Positions 47,365 through 56,611 are shown, counted from the first letter of the stretch. The stretch is DNA of 64,000 nucleotides from Streptomyces sp. NBC_00442 (GCF_036014195.1 NZ_CP107918.1:4712001-4776000), one strand, 5' to 3'. The notes: generated by a model not told the origin, from the sequence alone. Translations and numbers: made by a program.

Positions 47365-48518
47365 CCTCCTACGTGGAGGTGCCGGAGGCGGCGGCGACCC
47401 CGCCCGCCCCGGCACCCCGGACGCCCGTGCGCGACCGGTACTTCGACTTCCTGCGCGCCCTGGCCCTGTTCCGGGTGGTGCTCTACCACCTGATGGGCTG
47501 GGCCTGGCTGCCGCTCGCCTTCCCCTCCATGGGCGTGATGTTCGCGCTCGCCGGCAACCTGATGGCCCGCTCCCTCAAGCGTCCCGCCGTCCAGGTCGTA
47601 CGCGGCCGGCTGCGCCGGCTCCTGCCGCCGATGTGGCTGCTCGGCGCCGTCGGCATCACCGGCATGCTCGCCCAGGGCTGGGGCCCCGACTCCGAAGGGC
47701 ACCCCGCCTGGTGGTGGGGGCACCTGCTGTTCTGGGTGGTCCCGCTCAGCGATCCGCCGTACGCCGCAGGCCTGCCCGGCATCCACCACGTGCTCGGCGA
47801 CGACTGGGGCGCCAACCTCGCCGAACCGCTCTGGTACCTGCGCGCCTACCTGTGGTTCGTGCTGCTCTCGCCGCTGTTCCGGGCCATGCTCCGCCGCGCC
47901 GCGTGGCCGACGATCCTGGCGCCGGTCGCGCTCTCCGCGCTCCTGGAGTTCGTCGACCTCGGGCTTCCCGAGCGCATCGACTCCGCGCTCACCGACTTCG
48001 CCACCTTCGGCGCCTGCTGGATCCTCGGCATGGCCCACCAGGCCGGAGTCCTGCGGAAGCTGCCCGGCTATCTCGTGCCGTCACTCGCGCCCATCGTGAT
48101 GGCCGTCGGCTACGGGTGGGCGGTGCACGGCGGGTTCTCGATCACCGGCTCCACCGAACTCGACTCGATCCCGCTCGCCCAGGCCCTGTGGTCGCTCGGG
48201 TCGGTGCTCCTGCTGCTCCACATCAGCCCCTCGTGGGCCCAGTGGCCGGCCGCGCTGCGCCGCTGGGACCGGCTGATCACCCTGCTCAACTCCCGAGCCG
48301 TCACGGTCTACCTGTGGCACAACCTGTGCATCCTGGTCGCCGCCACCGTCTGGGACGACCTGTGGAGCATCGACGCGCTCGCGGGCGCGGGCGAGTTCCT
48401 CAACAGCTCGTGGCCGGTGCTCGCCGTGACCTGGGTCCTCATCGGCCTGTGCGTGCTGTGCTTCGGCTGGGTCGAGGACGTGGCGGCCAAGCGCCGCCCA
48501 CGGCTCTGGCCCGTCTGA
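47361..48518 (+). CDS. Membrane acyltransferase (OafA/OpgC-like) in the mat locus
   Basis: The 385-residue protein has about ten hydrophobic helices, starts near YFDFLRALALFRVVLYH with the conserved His, and resembles acyltransferase 3 family enzymes that move acyl groups onto surface glycans. Its ATG overlaps the matB stop, implying cotranscription and coupling. It may O-acylate the mat polymer. The pairing with a deacetylase-synthase gene supports a shared product. Confidence 0.85.
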   Translation: MTSYVEVPEAAATPPAPAPRTPVRDRYFDFLRALALFRVVLYHLMGWAWLPLAFPSMGVMFALAGNLMARSLKRPAVQVVRGRLRRLLPPMWLLGAVGITGMLAQGWGPDSEGHPAWWWGHLLFWVVPLSDPPYAAGLPGIHHVLGDDWGANLAEPLWYLRAYLWFVLLSPLFRAMLRRAAWPTILAPVALSALLEFVDLGLPERIDSALTDFATFGACWILGMAHQAGVLRKLPGYLVPSLAPIVMAVGYGWAVHGGFSITGSTELDSIPLAQALWSLGSVLLLLHISPSWAQWPAALRRWDRLITLLNSRAVTVYLWHNLCILVAATVWDDLWSIDALAGAGEFLNSSWPVLAVTWVLIGLCVLCFGWVEDVAAKRRPRLWPV

Positions 48519-48661
48519 CCCGAGGGCAGGGCGGCGGTCTCACCGCCGCCGCCCGCCCCGCGTGAACACACGGTTGCACCCCGGTCACCGGGCGGCACGC
48601 GGCCGAAACCCGCCCTTCCTACGGTCGCTCCCACGAGAGGCGAACCGACCGTGGAGGCAAG

Positions 48662-49999
48662 ATGACCGGCCGCTGGATCGAACGGTGGGACCCGGAGGAC
48701 GACACCTTCTGGCGCGAGGGCGGCGCACGCGTCGCCCGGCGCAACCTCGTCCTGTCCGTGTTCTGCGAACACATCGGGTTCTCCCTGTGGAGCCTGTGGT
48801 CGGTCATGGTCCTGTTCATGGGCCCGGCCTACGGCGTGGATCCGGCGGGCAAGTTCTTCCTCATCTCGCTCGCGACCCTCGTCGGCGCCCTCGCCCGCAT
48901 CCCCTACACCTTCGCCGTCGCCCGTTTCGGCGGCCGCAACTGGAGCGTCTTCAGCTCCCTGCTGCTCCTGGTCCCGGCCGGCGCCGCCTGGTTCGCGATG
49001 GAGCCCGGCACCTCCTACGCCACGTTCCTGCTCGTCGCGGCCCTGGCCGGCGTCGGCGGAGGCAACTTCGCCTCCTCGATGACCAACATCAACGCCTTCT
49101 TCCCGCTGCGCGAGAAGGGCTGGGCGCTCGGCCTCAACGCGGGCGGCGGCAACATCGGCGTACCGGTCGTACAACTCGTCGGGCTGCTCGTCATCGCGAC
49201 GGCGGGCGCCGCACACCCGCGCCTCGTGCTCGCCGTGTACCTGCCGCTCATCGTGGCCGCCGGGCTCGGCGCCGCCCTCGGAATGGACAACCTGGCGCCG
49301 GTGCGCAACGACACCGGGGCCGTCCGGGAGGCGCTGCGCGACGCGCACACCTGGATCATGGCCCTCCTCTACCTCGGCACGTTCGGCTCGTTCATCGGCT
49401 ACAGCTTCGCCTTCGGCCTGGTGCTCCAGACCCAGTTCGGGCGCACCCCGCTGGGGGCCGCCTCGCTCACCTTCATCGGGCCGCTGATCGGCTCGGTGAT
49501 CCGGCCGCTCGGCGGCCGCCTCGCCGACCGCTACGGCGGCGCCCGCATCACCCTGGGCACCTTCGCCGCCATGGCCGCCGCCACCGGCGTCGTCCTGTAC
49601 GCCTCCGTCCACACCTCGCTGCCCGTCTTCCTCACCGGGTTCATCGCCCTGTTCGCGCTGAGCGGGCTCGGCAACGGCTCCACGTACAAGATGATCCCCG
49701 CCATCTTCCAGGCGAAGGCGTACGCCCGCGGCCTGACGGGTGAGACGGCCGCGGCGCACGGGCGGCGCCTTTCGGGGGCGGCCATGGGCCTGGTCGGGGC
49801 GGTCGGCGCGCTCGGCGGCCTCGCCGTCAACCTCGCCTTCCGCCAGTCCTTCCAGAGCTCGGGCACCGGCACCGCCGCCTTCACCGCCTTCCTCGGCTGC
49901 TACGCGGCGTGCTCAGCGGTGACCTGGGCCGTATACGTGCGCAGGCCCGCACCGGCCCCCTCCCGCGCCGAACCCGCGCCCGCAGGCGCCAAGGTGTGA
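48662..49999 (+). CDS. narK: Nitrate/nitrite transporter (NarK-like)
   Basis: The 445-residue MFS protein has about twelve helices and NNP-family nitrate signatures (GGGNFASSMTNINAFFP, GLNAGGGNIGVP). A ribosome site (gtggaggc) precedes ATG 48662. It neighbours nnaR, a regulator of nitrate assimilation. It probably imports or exchanges nitrate and nitrite. I checked the upstream 140 bases for a GlnR site; the nearest matches (gtcac at 48584, gaaac at 48605) have the wrong spacing. Confidence 0.9.
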   Translation: MTGRWIERWDPEDDTFWREGGARVARRNLVLSVFCEHIGFSLWSLWSVMVLFMGPAYGVDPAGKFFLISLATLVGALARIPYTFAVARFGGRNWSVFSSLLLLVPAGAAWFAMEPGTSYATFLLVAALAGVGGGNFASSMTNINAFFPLREKGWALGLNAGGGNIGVPVVQLVGLLVIATAGAAHPRLVLAVYLPLIVAAGLGAALGMDNLAPVRNDTGAVREALRDAHTWIMALLYLGTFGSFIGYSFAFGLVLQTQFGRTPLGAASLTFIGPLIGSVIRPLGGRLADRYGGARITLGTFAAMAAATGVVLYASVHTSLPVFLTGFIALFALSGLGNGSTYKMIPAIFQAKAYARGLTGETAAAHGRRLSGAAMGLVGAVGALGGLAVNLAFRQSFQSSGTGTAAFTAFLGCYAACSAVTWAVYVRRPAPAPSRAEPAPAGAKV

Positions 50000-50102
50000 T
50001 CCTGGTCGGCGGGGCGGGACGTAACAGCGGGGAAACCGAGGTGAACCGCGCACGTCACGCCCCGTTGGCAGGCTCGGCCGTCACCGCACCACCTGGAGAG
50101 TC

Positions 50103-51257
50103 ATGACCGCAGCACCACCAGCGGCCGCACCCCACGGGCCGCTCGCCGGGTTCACCGTCGGGGTCACCGCCGCCCGCCGCGCCGACGAACTCGCCGCGCT
50201 GCTCACCCGGCGCGGCGCCGCCGTCCTCCACGCGCCCGCACTGCGCATCGTGCCGCTCGCCGACGACAGCGAACTCCTCGCCACCACACGCCAGTTGATC
50301 GCCGACACCCCCGACACGGTGGTGGCCACCACCGCCATCGGATTCCGCGGCTGGATCGAGGCCGCCGACGGCTGGGGCATGGGCGACGCACTCCTCGACA
50401 CTCTCAGGGGCGTCGAACTCCTCGCCCGCGGCCCCAAGGTGAAGGGCGCGGTACGGGCGGCGGGGCTCACCGAACGCTGGTCGCCCGCCTCCGAGTCGAT
50501 GGCCGAGGTCCTGGACCGGCTGCTCGACGAGGGCGTGGCGGGCCGGCGCATCGCGATCCAGCTGCACGGCGAACCCCTGCCGGGGTTCGTGGAATCGCTG
50601 CGCGCGGGCGGCGCGCAGGTCGTCGGAGTACCGGTCTACCGGTGGATGCCGCCGCAGGACATGGCGCCGCTCGACCGGCTCCTGGACGCCACCGTCTCGC
50701 GCGGCCTGGACGCGCTCACCTTCACCAGCGCCCCCGCCGCGGCCTCGCTCCTGAAGCGGGCCGAGGAACGCGGCCTGCTCGACGCGCTGCTCGCCGCCCT
50801 GCACGACGACGTCCTCACGGTCTGCGTCGGCCCCGTCACCGCACTCCCGCTCCAGGCGCGCGGCGTGACCACGCTCGCCCCCGAACGCTTCCGCCTGGGA
50901 CCCCTTGTCCAGCTCCTGTGCGCCGAACTCCCGGCGCGGGCACCGGTGTTGCCCCTGGCGGGAAGCCGCGTCGAGATCCGCGGCCAAGCGGCGCTCGTGG
51001 ACGGCGAGTTGAAGCCGGTGCCGCCCGCCGGCATGGCCCTGCTGCGCACCCTGGCCCGCCGCCCCGGCTGGGTGGTGCCCCGCGCCGAACTGCTCCGCGC
51101 GCTGCCCGGCTCGGGCACCGACGAACACGCGGTGGAGACGGCAATGGCCCGCCTGCGCACGGCACTTGACGCCCCGCGCGTCATCCAGACCGTGGTCAAG
51201 CGCGGCTACCGACTCGCGCTCGACCCGGCGGTGGACGCGAAGTACGCGGACGACTGA
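50103..51257 (+). CDS. nnaR: Nitrogen regulator NnaR, HemD-like domain plus winged HTH
   Basis: The 384-residue protein fuses a uroporphyrinogen-III synthase (HemD)-like domain (about residues 15-265) with a C-terminal OmpR-type winged helix (about 285-375; RRPGWVVPRAELLRALPG, ETAMARLRTALDAPRVIQTVVKRGYRLA). In S. coelicolor, a protein of this design (NnaR) cooperates with GlnR to control nitrate and nitrite genes. ATG 50103 follows ggagag. It lies directly after narK. The HemD part may sense a metabolite; catalysis has not been shown. Confidence 0.9.
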   Translation: MTAAPPAAAPHGPLAGFTVGVTAARRADELAALLTRRGAAVLHAPALRIVPLADDSELLATTRQLIADTPDTVVATTAIGFRGWIEAADGWGMGDALLDTLRGVELLARGPKVKGAVRAAGLTERWSPASESMAEVLDRLLDEGVAGRRIAIQLHGEPLPGFVESLRAGGAQVVGVPVYRWMPPQDMAPLDRLLDATVSRGLDALTFTSAPAAASLLKRAEERGLLDALLAALHDDVLTVCVGPVTALPLQARGVTTLAPERFRLGPLVQLLCAELPARAPVLPLAGSRVEIRGQAALVDGELKPVPPAGMALLRTLARRPGWVVPRAELLRALPGSGTDEHAVETAMARLRTALDAPRVIQTVVKRGYRLALDPAVDAKYADD

Positions 51258-51306
51258 GGCCACCTCGCGCGACGCGGCCGGCCGCGTCACGCGTTACCGT
51301 ACGCCC

Positions 51307-51828
51307 ATGACGACACTGCGCCCGGCCGAGCCATCCGACACCCCCGCGATAGCCGCCGCCCTGCTGCGCAACCGGGAGCACATGCGGCCCTGGGAGCCGT
51401 ACCGGCCCGAGTCCTTCTACACCGCAGACGGTCTCGCGGAGCGGTTCGCCGAGCCGGGCGTGCGGCGCTGGCTGCGCGTCGACGGGGAGCGGGTGGTGGG
51501 GCAGTTCACGCTGAGCGGCATCGTGCTCGGCCCGCTGTGCAGCGCGAGCCTGGGGTACTGGGTCGACGCCGAATACAACGGACGGGGCATCGCCACCAGC
51601 AGCGTCGAGGAGGTCTGCCGCCTCGCCGTCGACGAGCTGGGCCTGCACCGGATCGAGGCGGGCACCGTGCTGCACAACCACGCCTCCCAGCGGGTCCTCG
51701 CCAAGGCCGGGTTCGAGGAGTACGGCCTCGCGCCGCGCTATCTGCACATCCACGGCGAGTGGCGCGACCACCGGCTCTTCCAGCGCATCCTGCACGACGG
51801 CCCGCCCGTGGAGGCCGCGGGCCGGTAG
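51307..51828 (+). CDS. GNAT family N-acetyltransferase
   Basis: The 173-residue RimJ/RimL-like enzyme has TLRPAEPSDTPAIAAAL at the start, acetyl-CoA loop YNGRGIATSSVEEVCRLAVDEL and HNHASQRVLAKAGFEEYG. Its acceptor is unknown. ATG 51307 is used since homology starts there; the longer frame overlaps nnaR. It follows nnaR after 49 bases. Confidence 0.87.
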   Translation: MTTLRPAEPSDTPAIAAALLRNREHMRPWEPYRPESFYTADGLAERFAEPGVRRWLRVDGERVVGQFTLSGIVLGPLCSASLGYWVDAEYNGRGIATSSVEEVCRLAVDELGLHRIEAGTVLHNHASQRVLAKAGFEEYGLAPRYLHIHGEWRDHRLFQRILHDGPPVEAAGR

Positions 51829-51906
51829 GAGGGCTACCGGGGGCGGCCCCGGACGGGCACTCTGGGTGTAGGCACTCACCGGTAACCCCTAGGCGGTGAC
51901 AGGCGC

Positions 51907-52467
51907 ATGGTGCGGTTCGACTCCGGGCGGATCTGTCTGGATCTGCTGGCGACCGGGGCGTACGAGAGGGAACAGCTGGGCAGCACCGAGGAGCTGGGCC
52001 GCTGGCTGCTCGGCGCCGGGCTCGTCCCGAGCGGCACCCCGCTCGCCGGCCTCGACGGCGACTGGCCCGCCCGGTTCGTCGAACTGCGGCGCTGCATCAG
52101 CCGGTTGGTCTACGTCGAGCTCGGCGGGCCGGCCCAGGGCGCGCCCGCCGCGCTGGACCGCATCAACGCGCTCGCCGCGGCCCCGACGCCGGGCGTGCGC
52201 GCGATCCGGGGCGCGGACGGCGCTCTCGTACGGGCCCTGGACCGCGCCCCCGAGTGCGGCGCGCTGCTCGCCGCGCTCGCCCGGGACGCCATCGATCTGC
52301 TCACCGACCCCGGCGCCCGTGCCCTGCTGCGCCAGTGCGAGGGCGACGCCTGCCGGCTGCTCTACCTCGACACCTCACGCGGGCGCAGGCGCCGCTGGTG
52401 CTCCAGCGAGGTGTGCGGGAACCGCGAGCGGGTGGCCCGGCACCGGCGCCGCGTGGCCGCGCCGTGA
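51907..52467 (+). CDS. CGNR zinc-finger protein
   Basis: The 186-residue protein has an ABATE-type N-terminal domain (start FDSGRICLDLLATG) and the C-terminal CGNR zinc-finger (QCEGDACRLLYLDTSRGRRRRW region, then CSSEVCGNRERVARHRRR). Such proteins are predicted stress-related transcription regulators in actinobacteria. It ends in a basic tail. No neighbour clearly links to it. Confidence 0.83.
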   Translation: MVRFDSGRICLDLLATGAYEREQLGSTEELGRWLLGAGLVPSGTPLAGLDGDWPARFVELRRCISRLVYVELGGPAQGAPAALDRINALAAAPTPGVRAIRGADGALVRALDRAPECGALLAALARDAIDLLTDPGARALLRQCEGDACRLLYLDTSRGRRRRWCSSEVCGNRERVARHRRRVAAP

Positions 52468-52581
52468 AGGACTGCCCGAGAAAATCGCCGCCGCTTTGAA
52501 TGGTTCCCGACAACCGCCCGTATGGAGAGACGTACCGGCGCGCGGCCGCGCACCGGGATGGTCTCGACCTGGAGGTGCCGG

Positions 52582-53145
52582 TTGCGCAAGGATGCCGCCG
52601 TGGCCGATGACCGTCCGCGCGGCGCCCGACACCGCTCCGCGCCCGACGAGGAGCTGATGCGAGCGCTGTACCGCGAACACGCGGGGCCGCTGCTCGGGTA
52701 CGTCATGCGTCTCGTGGCCGGCGACCGCCAGCGGGCCGAGGACGTCGTGCAGGAGACGCTCATCCGTGCCTGGAAGAACGCCGGTCAGCTCAACCGGGCC
52801 ACCGGTTCGGTCCGCCCCTGGCTGGTGACGGTCGCGCGTCGCATCGTCATCGACGGCCACCGCAGCCGGCAGGCCCGGCCGCAGGAGGTCGATCCGTCGC
52901 CGCTGGAGGTCATGCCCGCGGAGGACGAGATCGACAAGGCGTTGTGGCTGATGACCCTCTCGGACGCGCTCGACGACCTCACCCCGGCCCATCGGGAGGC
53001 CCTCGTCGAGACGTACTTCAAGGGACGTACGGTCAATGAGGCTGCCCAGGCGCTCGGCGTGCCCAGCGGGACCGTGCGGTCCCGGGTGTTCTACGCCCTG
53101 CGCTCGATGAAGCTCGCACTGGAGGAACGGGGGGTGACGGCATGA
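52582..53145 (+). CDS. sigU: ECF sigma factor (likely SigU)
   Basis: The 187-residue sigma-70 factor has region 2 (YREHAGPLLGYVMRLVAGD, EDVVQETLIRAW) and region 4 (LTPAHREALVETYFKG, GVPSGTVRSRVFYALRSM). It overlaps the following anti-sigma gene by ATGA. From memory, S. coelicolor has sigU and rsuA between nnaR and the helD-like gene, matching this order; SigU there affects secreted proteins and development. The start is unsure: TTG 52582 has ggaggt 5 bases upstream, while GTG 52600 and ATG 52522 are alternatives. Confidence 0.78.
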   Translation: MRKDAAVADDRPRGARHRSAPDEELMRALYREHAGPLLGYVMRLVAGDRQRAEDVVQETLIRAWKNAGQLNRATGSVRPWLVTVARRIVIDGHRSRQARPQEVDPSPLEVMPAEDEIDKALWLMTLSDALDDLTPAHREALVETYFKGRTVNEAAQALGVPSGTVRSRVFYALRSMKLALEERGVTA

Positions 53146-53903
53146 CGACCGGGGAGTACGCCGAGGGCTCGGTGCACGAGGCGGTCGGCGCGTACGCGCT
53201 CGGCATCCTCGACGACGCCGAGGCCACCGCCTTCGAGGCCCACCTCGCGGGGTGCGAGTGGTGCGCCGCCGAGCTGGACGCCCTGGCCGGCATGGAGCCG
53301 ATGCTGGCCACCCTCAAGGAGTTCCCGGGCCCCGCCGCCCAGCCGCTGCGGCCGGTGCCGCCCGGGATGACGCAGGGCCTGATCAACGAGGTCGCGGCCC
53401 AGCGCGCCCGGCGCAGGCGCCGCACCACGTACCTGGTGGCGGCCGCGGCCGCGCTGATCGTGGGAGGGCCCGCGATCGCGGTGGTGGCGACCTCGTCGGG
53501 CACCGGCACCCACCAGAGCGCCTCGGCCGATCCGACGAGCCCGGCCGAGGACGCCTTCTTCAACCACATGACCCAGAAGGTCTCCGCGACCGACCCGACG
53601 ACGGGAACCACCGCGACCGTCGGCACCGAGCCCAAGGCCTGGGGCACCCACACCGTCCTGGAGCTCAAGAACGTCAAGGGTCCGCTGAAGTGCAGCCTGA
53701 TCGCGGTCGGCAAGAACGGCGACAAGGAGACCGTGACGTCCTGGGCGGTCCCCGCCTGGGGCTACGGCATCGCGGACAGCCCGCACGTGTCGGCGCGCTA
53801 CCCGCTGTACGTGCACGGCGGCACCGCGCTGAACCGCGACCAGATCGACCACTTCGAGGTCCGTACGTTCGACGGGAAGGCGCTGGTGGACGTCCCGGCG
53901 TGA
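53142..53903 (+). CDS. rsuA: Zinc-binding anti-sigma factor (likely RsuA)
   Basis: The 253-residue protein has the ZAS motif HLAGCEWC (HxxxCxxC, about residues 38-45), which binds the partner sigma factor. A transmembrane helix (about 100-121; YLVAAAAALIVGGPAIAVVA) and an outer domain follow. ATG overlaps the sigma gene stop, so they form a coupled pair. The sequence of the outer domain does not show what signal it senses. Confidence 0.85.
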   Translation: MTTGEYAEGSVHEAVGAYALGILDDAEATAFEAHLAGCEWCAAELDALAGMEPMLATLKEFPGPAAQPLRPVPPGMTQGLINEVAAQRARRRRRTTYLVAAAAALIVGGPAIAVVATSSGTGTHQSASADPTSPAEDAFFNHMTQKVSATDPTTGTTATVGTEPKAWGTHTVLELKNVKGPLKCSLIAVGKNGDKETVTSWAVPAWGYGIADSPHVSARYPLYVHGGTALNRDQIDHFEVRTFDGKALVDVPA

Positions 53904-54020
53904 GCCACCTGCCGGGACATGGGTCCCGACATGCGGTGTCGCGCCGGATTGTGGCCTGACAAGGGGCCCCCCTTCGCGTACGGTTGACGGCTGCCCAATG
54001 CACGTCAGAAGGGGGCCTCG

Positions 54021-56414
54021 GTGGCCGCGCAGGATGCCGCTGTCGATTCCGCTGCCGGTACCTCCGAATCCGCGGTGGATTCGGTCCGGGAACGCGAAAT
54101 CGCTGGTGAACAGGTACATCTGGACCAGGTGTACCGCCGCCTGGAGGAGAAGATCCATGAGGCGGAGTTCCTGATGAACGACGCCGCCAAGCGCGGTCAG
54201 GTCGGGACGCCAGGCGCCCTCGCCGAACGTGACGCCCAGGTCTTCCGGGCGGGGGTCCATCTGAACCGGCTCAACAACGAGTTCGAGGACTTCCTCTTCG
54301 GCCGGATCGACCTGCTGCTCGGAAAGGACGGCAAGAAGGGCCCGGACGGCGCGTACACCTCGATCGAGCCCGCCGAGGACGCGGTGCGTCCCGACGGCAC
54401 GGCCGACATCGCGGAGACCCTGCACATCGGCCGGATCGGCGTTCTGGACGCCGACTACTCGCCGCTGGTCATCGACTGGCGGGCGCCGGCCGCGGCGCCC
54501 TTCTACCGCTCGACGCCGGTCGACCCCGGCCGTGTCGTACGCCGCCGCGTCATCCGCTCCAAGGGCCGCAAGGTGCTCGGTGTCGAGGACGACCTCATGC
54601 GCCCGGAGCTCACGGCGACCCTGAACGGCGCCGGGCTGCCCGTCATCGGCGACGGCGCCCTGATGGCGGCGCTCGGCCAGGCCCGCAGCCACACCATGCG
54701 CGACATCGTCGCCTCCATCCAGGCTGAGCAGGACATGGTGATCAGGGCGCCCGCCGCCTCCGTCACCTACGTCGAGGGCGGCCCCGGCACCGGGAAGACC
54801 GCCGTCGCGCTGCACCGCGCGGCCTACCTGCTCTACCAGGACCGGCGCCGCTACGCGGGCGGCATCCTGATCGTCTCGCCGACGCCGCTGCTCGTCTCGT
54901 ACACCGAGGGCGTGCTGCCCTCGCTCGGCGAGGAGGGCCAGGTCGCGATCCGCGCGGTCGGCAACCTCGTGGACGGCGCGGAGGCCACCGAGTACGACGA
55001 TCCCGCGGTCGCCCGCATCAAGGGCTCCTCCCGCATGCTCCACGTGCTGCGCAAGGCCGCCAGGGGCGCCCTCGAAGGGCCGGGGGAGCGCTCCGGGCGG
55101 TCCAGACGGCGCGGCGGCGAACAGCTCGCCCTCGGCGAACAGGCGCCCGCACCGGAACCCGCCCAGCGGCTGCGCGTCGTCGCGTTCGGCGCCCGCGTCG
55201 AGCTGGAGGCCGACGAGCTGCGGCGCATCCGGCAGACCGTGCTCAGCGGCACCGCGCCCGTCAACCTGCTGCGCCCGCGCGCCCGCAGGCTGCTGCTCGA
55301 TGCCCTGTGGTCGAAGTCCGGCGCGAACGGCCGCCACACCGACCCCGAGCTGGCCGCCGAACTGCGCTCCTCCTTCGACGACGACATCGCGTCCGAGGAC
55401 GCCTTCATCGCCTTCCTCGACGCCTGGTGGCCGGAGCTGACCCCGCGCGGGGTGCTCGCCGCGATGGCCGACGAGCGGCGCCTGGCGCGCTGGGCCCGCC
55501 GGGTGCTCAATCAGGGCGAGGTGCGGCGCCTGGCCCGCTCGCTCGCCCGGACCGCGAACGGCGCGTTCTCGGTGCACGACGTGGCCCTGCTCGACGAGCT
55601 GGAGACGCTGCTCGGCGCCCCGGCCCGGCCCAAGCGCAAGCGCGAGTACGACCCGCTGGACGCGCTCACCGGCCTCGAAGAGCTCATGCCCCACCGGGAG
55701 GAGACCCAGCGCGAGCGCGCCGAGCGGCTCGCCCTCGAACGCACCGAGTACGCGCACGTCATCGTCGACGAGGCGCAGGACCTCACGCCGATGCAGTGGC
55801 GCATGGTCGGGCGGCGCGGGCGTACCGCCACCTGGACGATCGTGGGCGACCCCGCGCAGTCCTCCTGGTCCGACCCGGACGAAGCGGCCGAGGCCCGCGA
55901 CGAGGCGCTCGGCAGCCGCCCGCGCCGCCGCTTCGAGCTGACCGTCAACTACCGCAACCCCGCCGAGATCGCCGAACTGGCTGCGAAGGTACTGGAGTTG
56001 GCGATGCCGGGCATGAAGTCGCCGGCCGCCGTCCGCTCCACGGGCGTGGAGCCCCGGTTCGCGGTCGTGCGCGACGGGGACCTGGCCCGCTCGGTGCGCG
56101 AGGAGGCGGGTCGGCTGCTCGACCGGGTGGACGGCACGGTGGGCGTGGTCGTCGCGATGCGGCGCCGCGAGCAGGCCGCGCGCTGGCTCGCGGGGCTCGG
56201 CGACCGCGTGGTGGCGCTCGGCAGCCTGGAGGCCAAGGGCCTGGAGTACGACGCCACGGTGGTCGTCTCCCCGGCCGAGATCGCGGACGAGTCCCCGGCC
56301 GGACTGCGGGTGCTGTACGTGGCGTTGACCCGGGCGACGCAGCAGCTCACGGTCGTCTCGGGGGACCGGGACGAGCCCGACGCGGACGGGGTGCCGGACC
56401 TGCTCCGCGATTAA
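54021..56414 (+). CDS. helD: HelD-family RNA polymerase recycling ATPase
   Basis: HelD proteins, related to UvrD-type helicases, free stalled or rifamycin-bound RNA polymerase from DNA. The 797-residue protein has a coiled-coil N-terminal part (about residues 25-75) that reaches the polymerase channel, Walker A (GGPGTGKTAV, about 257-266), DEAQDLTPMQW motif, motif III/IV (VGDPAQSSWSDPDEA) and C-terminal LYVALTRATQQL. Some relatives give rifampicin tolerance and are induced through a rifamycin-associated element; I see no such element upstream. GTG 54021 follows agaaggggg. Confidence 0.88.
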   Translation: MAAQDAAVDSAAGTSESAVDSVREREIAGEQVHLDQVYRRLEEKIHEAEFLMNDAAKRGQVGTPGALAERDAQVFRAGVHLNRLNNEFEDFLFGRIDLLLGKDGKKGPDGAYTSIEPAEDAVRPDGTADIAETLHIGRIGVLDADYSPLVIDWRAPAAAPFYRSTPVDPGRVVRRRVIRSKGRKVLGVEDDLMRPELTATLNGAGLPVIGDGALMAALGQARSHTMRDIVASIQAEQDMVIRAPAASVTYVEGGPGTGKTAVALHRAAYLLYQDRRRYAGGILIVSPTPLLVSYTEGVLPSLGEEGQVAIRAVGNLVDGAEATEYDDPAVARIKGSSRMLHVLRKAARGALEGPGERSGRSRRRGGEQLALGEQAPAPEPAQRLRVVAFGARVELEADELRRIRQTVLSGTAPVNLLRPRARRLLLDALWSKSGANGRHTDPELAAELRSSFDDDIASEDAFIAFLDAWWPELTPRGVLAAMADERRLARWARRVLNQGEVRRLARSLARTANGAFSVHDVALLDELETLLGAPARPKRKREYDPLDALTGLEELMPHREETQRERAERLALERTEYAHVIVDEAQDLTPMQWRMVGRRGRTATWTIVGDPAQSSWSDPDEAAEARDEALGSRPRRRFELTVNYRNPAEIAELAAKVLELAMPGMKSPAAVRSTGVEPRFAVVRDGDLARSVREEAGRLLDRVDGTVGVVVAMRRREQAARWLAGLGDRVVALGSLEAKGLEYDATVVVSPAEIADESPAGLRVLYVALTRATQQLTVVSGDRDEPDADGVPDLLRD

Positions 56415-56462
56415 ATTCGAGGTCAACTCGCGATGCGGGGATCACTTCCCGGGGTGGTTTGT

Positions 56463-56468
56463 TAGCCT
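56463..56468 (+). promoter_or_regulatory. -10 element before the structured RNA candidate
   Basis: tagcct matches the -10 consensus; the predicted start is G56475, exactly the first base of the closing stem. No good -35 is seen at 17-18 bases upstream. Confidence 0.5.
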
Positions 56469-56474
56469 GGTTGT

Positions 56475-56611
56475 GGCACCGGCTCGATCCAAGCCCCCGG
56501 GCCCAACCTTAGTCGCTCAGAGCGACCACTTGCCGCGAGGCGAGCATGGCGGGCCGGTGTCATCAACGTGAGAGACAGGCCCACGTCGTCTTCGGACGGC
56601 GTGGGCCTGTC
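56475..56611 (+). ncRNA. Structured small RNA or leader RNA candidate
   Basis: A multi-branched fold is readable. A closing stem pairs 56475-56483 with 56553-56561 (9 bp, one G-U). Inside are hairpins at 56512-56526 (6 bp perfect, 3-base loop) and 56529-56544 (6 bp with loop gcga, a GNRA type). A 17-bp terminator (56574-56611, uucg loop) follows. A tagcct -10 begins 12 bases before the first base. It lies between helD and the malic enzyme gene and has no coding frame with normal codon use. It could be a stand-alone sRNA or a terminated leader of the malic enzyme gene. The remaining stretch to 56864 holds only a short inverted repeat. Confidence 0.5.
56574..56611 (+). terminator. 17-bp terminator with UUCG loop
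   Basis: 56574-56590 pairs with 56595-56611 with one U-G pair; the loop is ttcg closed by C-G. It ends the RNA candidate upstream of the malic enzyme gene. Confidence 0.85.

Noticed and set aside
48584..48609. GlnR box upstream of narK
   Set aside because: gtcac and gaaac are present but 16 bases apart, not the 6 expected.
53941..54020. Rifamycin-associated element before helD
   Set aside because: A GC-rich partial palindrome (aaggggcc) is present but does not fit the known inverted repeat as I remember it.
53091..56426. 1111-codon minus-strand frame
   Set aside because: Antisense of the helD-type and anti-sigma genes; no start signal or known domain.
56475..56561. tRNA gene in the structured RNA region
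   Set aside because: There is no acceptor/T-arm pattern and the stems do not match tRNA spacing.
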